Source: Jiella flava
GTDB taxonomy: Bacteria; Pseudomonadota; Alphaproteobacteria; Rhizobiales; Rhizobiaceae
Direction: 5' to 3'
DNA: 64,000 nucleotides
NCBI RefSeq assembly: GCF_017349315.1
Contig: NZ_JAFMPP010000001.1
Span: 496,001 to 560,000 of the forward strand
Positions 61,850 through 64,000 of this stretch are shown piece after piece. Each line of letters opens with the position of its first letter. Within the stretch, counting starts at the first letter, position 1. The position numbers and the translations under genes were made by a program. Under the pieces are notes generated by a model. The model was not told the DNA's origin. It did no database searches and was given only the letters and a program-made list of their open reading frames with translations.

Positions 61850-61893
61850 AGAGCGCCCTATCTGCGTCCGATGGGACGCAGATAGGGCGCTCT
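61850..61893. repeat. Perfect 20-bp inverted repeat with 4-nt loop
   Basis: The left arm begins AGAGCGCCC and ends CTGCGTCC; the right arm 61874-61893 is its exact complement, loop GATG. Such a long perfect hairpin with no T-run is unusual for a terminator; it may be an end of a lost mobile element, or an insertion hot spot. Confidence 0.85.
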
Positions 61894-61994
61894 AAGCTCA
61901 GCTGACCTCTTCTCAACGGAACGCACGCCATGGCCGATCGCGACCTCCGCCGCCGGTTTCAGGCCACAGAGATTGAACGAGGGAGGACACGCCG

Positions 61995-62516
61995 CTGATC
62001 GCTCTTGTCGCCCGCATCGTTCCTGGCATTCTGATCGGCGGCCTGTTCAGCCAGTCGGCGGAGTTCTCCCAGCAATATCTGCAGCGGCTTGGCGGCGCCA
62101 CTGACGAAATGCGGGCGGTGGTCGAGCGATTCGATGCCAGCGCGAGGGCCGAACAGCTGCCCCCCGACACGGCGATCGCCAAGCTGAAAGCCAGCGCCGA
62201 CACGCTCGCCGCCCGCCAGGGCCGCAATGCCGAGATCAACCAGCAACGCTATCGCGAACTTGCAGCCCAGTATCGCACGATGCTCGGGTCCGCGCCGGTC
62301 ATGCGGCCCTTCGAGCTGCTGCAGGCACCCGATTGGCCGCTGGTCAAACGCACCGGCGACGATTACCGGCCAGCGATCCCGACCACCGGCGACGGCGTCC
62401 TCTTCGCCCTATTCGGCTTCATCGTCGGCTGGGGCTGCGGTGCGAGCGCCCATGGGGCAGTATCGATCAGGCGCCGCCGACGCCGACGCCAAGCTGCCCT
62501 CGAGCGGAACGCCTGA
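61995..62516 (+). CDS. DUF2937-like membrane-associated protein, probable CTG start
   Basis: 173 residues if translation begins at the CTG at 61995, which has an ideal GGGAGG site 8 nt before it; the first ATG, at 62109, would remove the first 38 residues, including a hydrophobic start (IALVARIVPGILIGGLFSQS) and the QQYLQRLGGATDEMRAVVERFD block that I associate with DUF2937 proteins. A C-terminal membrane segment (DGVLFALFGFIVGWGCG, about residue 136) and a basic tail (RRRRRRR) follow. No in-frame ATG, GTG or TTG lies between the upstream TGA at 61974 and the CTG. Function unknown. Confidence 0.6.
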   Translation: MIALVARIVPGILIGGLFSQSAEFSQQYLQRLGGATDEMRAVVERFDASARAEQLPPDTAIAKLKASADTLAARQGRNAEINQQRYRELAAQYRTMLGSAPVMRPFELLQAPDWPLVKRTGDDYRPAIPTTGDGVLFALFGFIVGWGCGASAHGAVSIRRRRRRRQAALERNA

Positions 62517-62518
62517 TT

Positions 62519-63856
62519 TCAGCGCGGCGCCAAGCCGGTCTGGCCGAGCACCTCGCCGACCAGGTAGAGCGAGCCGCAAATGACGAAGCGCGGCGCCACG
62601 ATCGCCTGCCAATTGGCCGAGATGAGATGGATCGCCTCCTCGACGCTGTCGCATGGCTCGGCATCGAGCCCCGCCTCGATCGCGGCATCGGCCAATTCGT
62701 CCGGATCGATGCCGGATTCGCTCATGCCGATCGGCACGGTGAAGACCCGCCGGGCCATGCCGGCAAAGGCGGAGAAGAAGCCGACCGGCTCCTTGGTGTT
62801 GATCATCCCGACGATCAAAAAGAGCGGCCGCGAGACCCGCTCCTCCATATCGGCGAGGGTCTCCGCGATTGCGACGCCCGCGCCCGGATTGTGGCCGCCA
62901 TCCAGCCAGATCTCCGCGCCCTCGGGAACGATGTCGATCAGCGGGCCGCTGGTCATGCGCTGCATGCGCCCGGACCAGTCGACCTTGGTCATCCCGGCCT
63001 CGATCGCCGCATCCGACGGCGCGAATGGCGATTGGCGCAAGGCCGCGATCGCCGTGGCCGCGTTGGTGAGCTGATGGCGCCCCGGCAGGCGTGGTAGCGG
63101 CAGGTCCAACAAGCCGAGATCGTCCTGATAGACCATCCGGCCGTGTTCCTCGTAGGCGAAGAAATCCTGGCCATAGACCGAGATCGGCGCCCCGACCCGG
63201 TCGGCGATACTGGTCAAGACGTCGAGCGCCACCTGTTCGGCCTGCTGGCCGATGACGACGGGAACGCCGGGCTTGATGATTCCGCCCTTTTCGGCGGCGA
63301 TCAACTCCACCCGATCGCCGAGAAACGACTGATGATCGAGGGAGATCGCGGTGATGACGCTGACTGCCGGCGTCTCGATGACGTTGGTCGCATCGAACCG
63401 GCCGCCGAGTCCGACCTCGACCAAGGCGATGTCGGCCGGATACTCGGCAAACAGCATGAAGGTGACGGCGGTGAGGATCTCGAAAACGGTGATCGGCTGA
63501 TCGTCATTGGCGGCGGCCGCCTGCCGCACGGCCTTGGCGAGCACCGCGTCCGAGACGAGCTGCGAGCCGCCGCCCGAGGGATCGGCGAGCCGGTAGCGCT
63601 CATGCCAATGGACGAGATGCGGCGAGGTGTGGGTGTGGACGGCGCGCCCGTCCGCTTCGAGGATGGCGCGCGAAAAGGCAGTCACCGAGCCCTTGCCGTT
63701 GGTGCCAGCGACATGGATCGTCGGCGGCAGCCTGAGATGCGGGTCTCCCAAAACCGTGAGCAGCCGTCTTATCCGCTCCAGCGACAGGTCGAAGCCTTTG
63801 GGATGGCGGCCGAGCAGGGCCTCGATTTCAGCCGTGGCAAGTGAGCTTGTGGTCAT
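62519..63856 (-). CDS. folC: Bifunctional folylpolyglutamate synthase / dihydrofolate synthase
   Basis: 445 residues. Adds glutamate to dihydropteroate and folates with ATP. P-loop THVAGTNGKGSVTAFSR-type motif near residue 46 (VAGTNGKGSV), HTHTSPHLVHWHERYRL near 74, VEVGLGGRFDATNVI near 142 and SLDHQSFLGD near 168, then LPGRHQLTNAATAIAAL near 265 and LDGGHNPGAGVAIAETL near 318. Full-length. Convergent with the DUF2937-like gene, stops 2 nt apart, and 46 nt after the apparent accD stop, as in many Rhizobiales. Confidence 0.94.
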   Translation of the reverse strand: MTTSSLATAEIEALLGRHPKGFDLSLERIRRLLTVLGDPHLRLPPTIHVAGTNGKGSVTAFSRAILEADGRAVHTHTSPHLVHWHERYRLADPSGGGSQLVSDAVLAKAVRQAAAANDDQPITVFEILTAVTFMLFAEYPADIALVEVGLGGRFDATNVIETPAVSVITAISLDHQSFLGDRVELIAAEKGGIIKPGVPVVIGQQAEQVALDVLTSIADRVGAPISVYGQDFFAYEEHGRMVYQDDLGLLDLPLPRLPGRHQLTNAATAIAALRQSPFAPSDAAIEAGMTKVDWSGRMQRMTSGPLIDIVPEGAEIWLDGGHNPGAGVAIAETLADMEERVSRPLFLIVGMINTKEPVGFFSAFAGMARRVFTVPIGMSESGIDPDELADAAIEAGLDAEPCDSVEEAIHLISANWQAIVAPRFVICGSLYLVGEVLGQTGLAPR

Positions 63857-63902
63857 CGCGGCGTGTTACGCCAGCGCTTGTCCGGATGCAAAAGGAAACG
63901 CG

Positions 63903-64000
63903 TCAGGCCGCAGGTGCGGCCTCGTCGTGTTGCCCATCCTCGGCAGCTTCAGCATCCTTGGCCGGCGTCGCGGCCTCCCAAGCTTCCGACGCATCCGGCA
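63903..64000 (-). CDS. accD: C-terminal end of an upstream gene, probably accD
   Basis: The reverse strand is open from the window edge to a TGA at 63903-63905 and encodes an acidic, alanine-rich tail (SEAWEAATPAKDAEAAED and then AAPAA). In Rhizobiales accD, the carboxyltransferase beta subunit of acetyl-CoA carboxylase, ends in such a tail and lies just upstream of folC. Only the tail is visible, so the identity rests on composition and gene order. Confidence 0.5.
   Translation of the reverse strand, partial: PDASEAWEAATPAKDAEAAEDGQHDEAAPAA

Larger units (their letters stand above)
61335..61994. other. 660-bp region: right edge of the island with transposase debris
   Basis: Holds an IS481-type transposase remnant (61503-61790), a REP copy (61794-61833) and a 20-bp perfect palindrome (61850-61893), then the leader of the DUF2937-like gene. 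No intact gene before 61995. Confidence 0.65.

Noticed and set aside
61328-61885. A 185-residue open frame after the dehydrogenase as a gene
   Set aside because: It is one of several frames crossing a decayed IS481 transposase and a REP; not a functional gene.

Overview
This is a 64 kb, GC-rich, densely coding segment of an alphaproteobacterial chromosome, most likely from the Hyphomicrobiales (Rhizobiales). The basis is a Rhizobiales-type porin (signal peptide, then a mature start ADVIVPVAPE), the addB-addA-trxA run followed by folC and an apparent accD tail, an RlmE/Ppx pair, a CysK/AlaX pair, and dispersed palindromic repeats typical of this order. No rRNA, tRNA, CRISPR array or origin was recognised.

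Region 1 (1-16.8 kb) is a surface-glycan or glycosyltransferase locus. It holds two versions of the same three-gene cassette, here called A-B-C. Copy 1 (1-4678; A runs off the left edge) and copy 2 (10563-16833) each consist of a large protein with a GT2-like domain, a GT-B-like protein and a protein resembling CDP-glycerol glycerophosphotransferases, with 4 nt or shorter overlaps. In copy 2 the A protein has lost its DDD metal-binding motif and the C protein has gained about 540 residues, including a second glycosyltransferase domain. Between the copies lie a GT4 enzyme, a GT8-like enzyme, a dTDP-L-rhamnose 4-epimerase-like protein and an unrecognised reverse-strand protein.

Region 2 (17.2-47.7 kb) is core-like chromosome: a porin with terminator; a YhaO/YhaN-type (Mre11/Rad50-like) pair; a gamma-carbonic-anhydrase-like protein; a PLP aminotransferase; a Sel1-like protein; a DUF2147 protein; cysK-alaX; an sseA-GNAT-ornithine cyclodeaminase run; a Tat-exported CpdB; an alpha/beta hydrolase; an MBL-fold hydrolase whose Tat signal is in another frame; LysR; a small secreted protein; an MFS exporter; rlmE-ppx; addB-addA-trxA.

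Region 3 (47.7-62 kb) looks like an insertion between trxA and folC, two genes usually close together in this order. It has transposase debris at both ends (IS630-like and possibly IS3-like on the left, IS481-like on the right). It carries a coherent catabolic system: a GntR/FCD regulator diverging from pxpA, a TorT-like/RbsA-like/RbsC-like ABC importer, a class III omega-aminotransferase, PxpB and PxpC, a small biotin carrier, a biotin carboxylase, a second GntR regulator, and a semialdehyde dehydrogenase. The most economical reading is uptake of a cyclic amide (lactam), biotin/ATP/bicarbonate-driven ring opening to an omega-amino acid, transamination to a semialdehyde and oxidation to a dicarboxylate. 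Palindromic operator candidates lie in both divergent promoter regions.

Region 4 (62-64 kb) returns to core genes: a DUF2937-like protein with a probable CTG start, folC, and the probable C-terminus of accD. Intergenic regions carry at least four copies of a GGCCCGAAAATCG palindrome and two copies of an 82-bp element.
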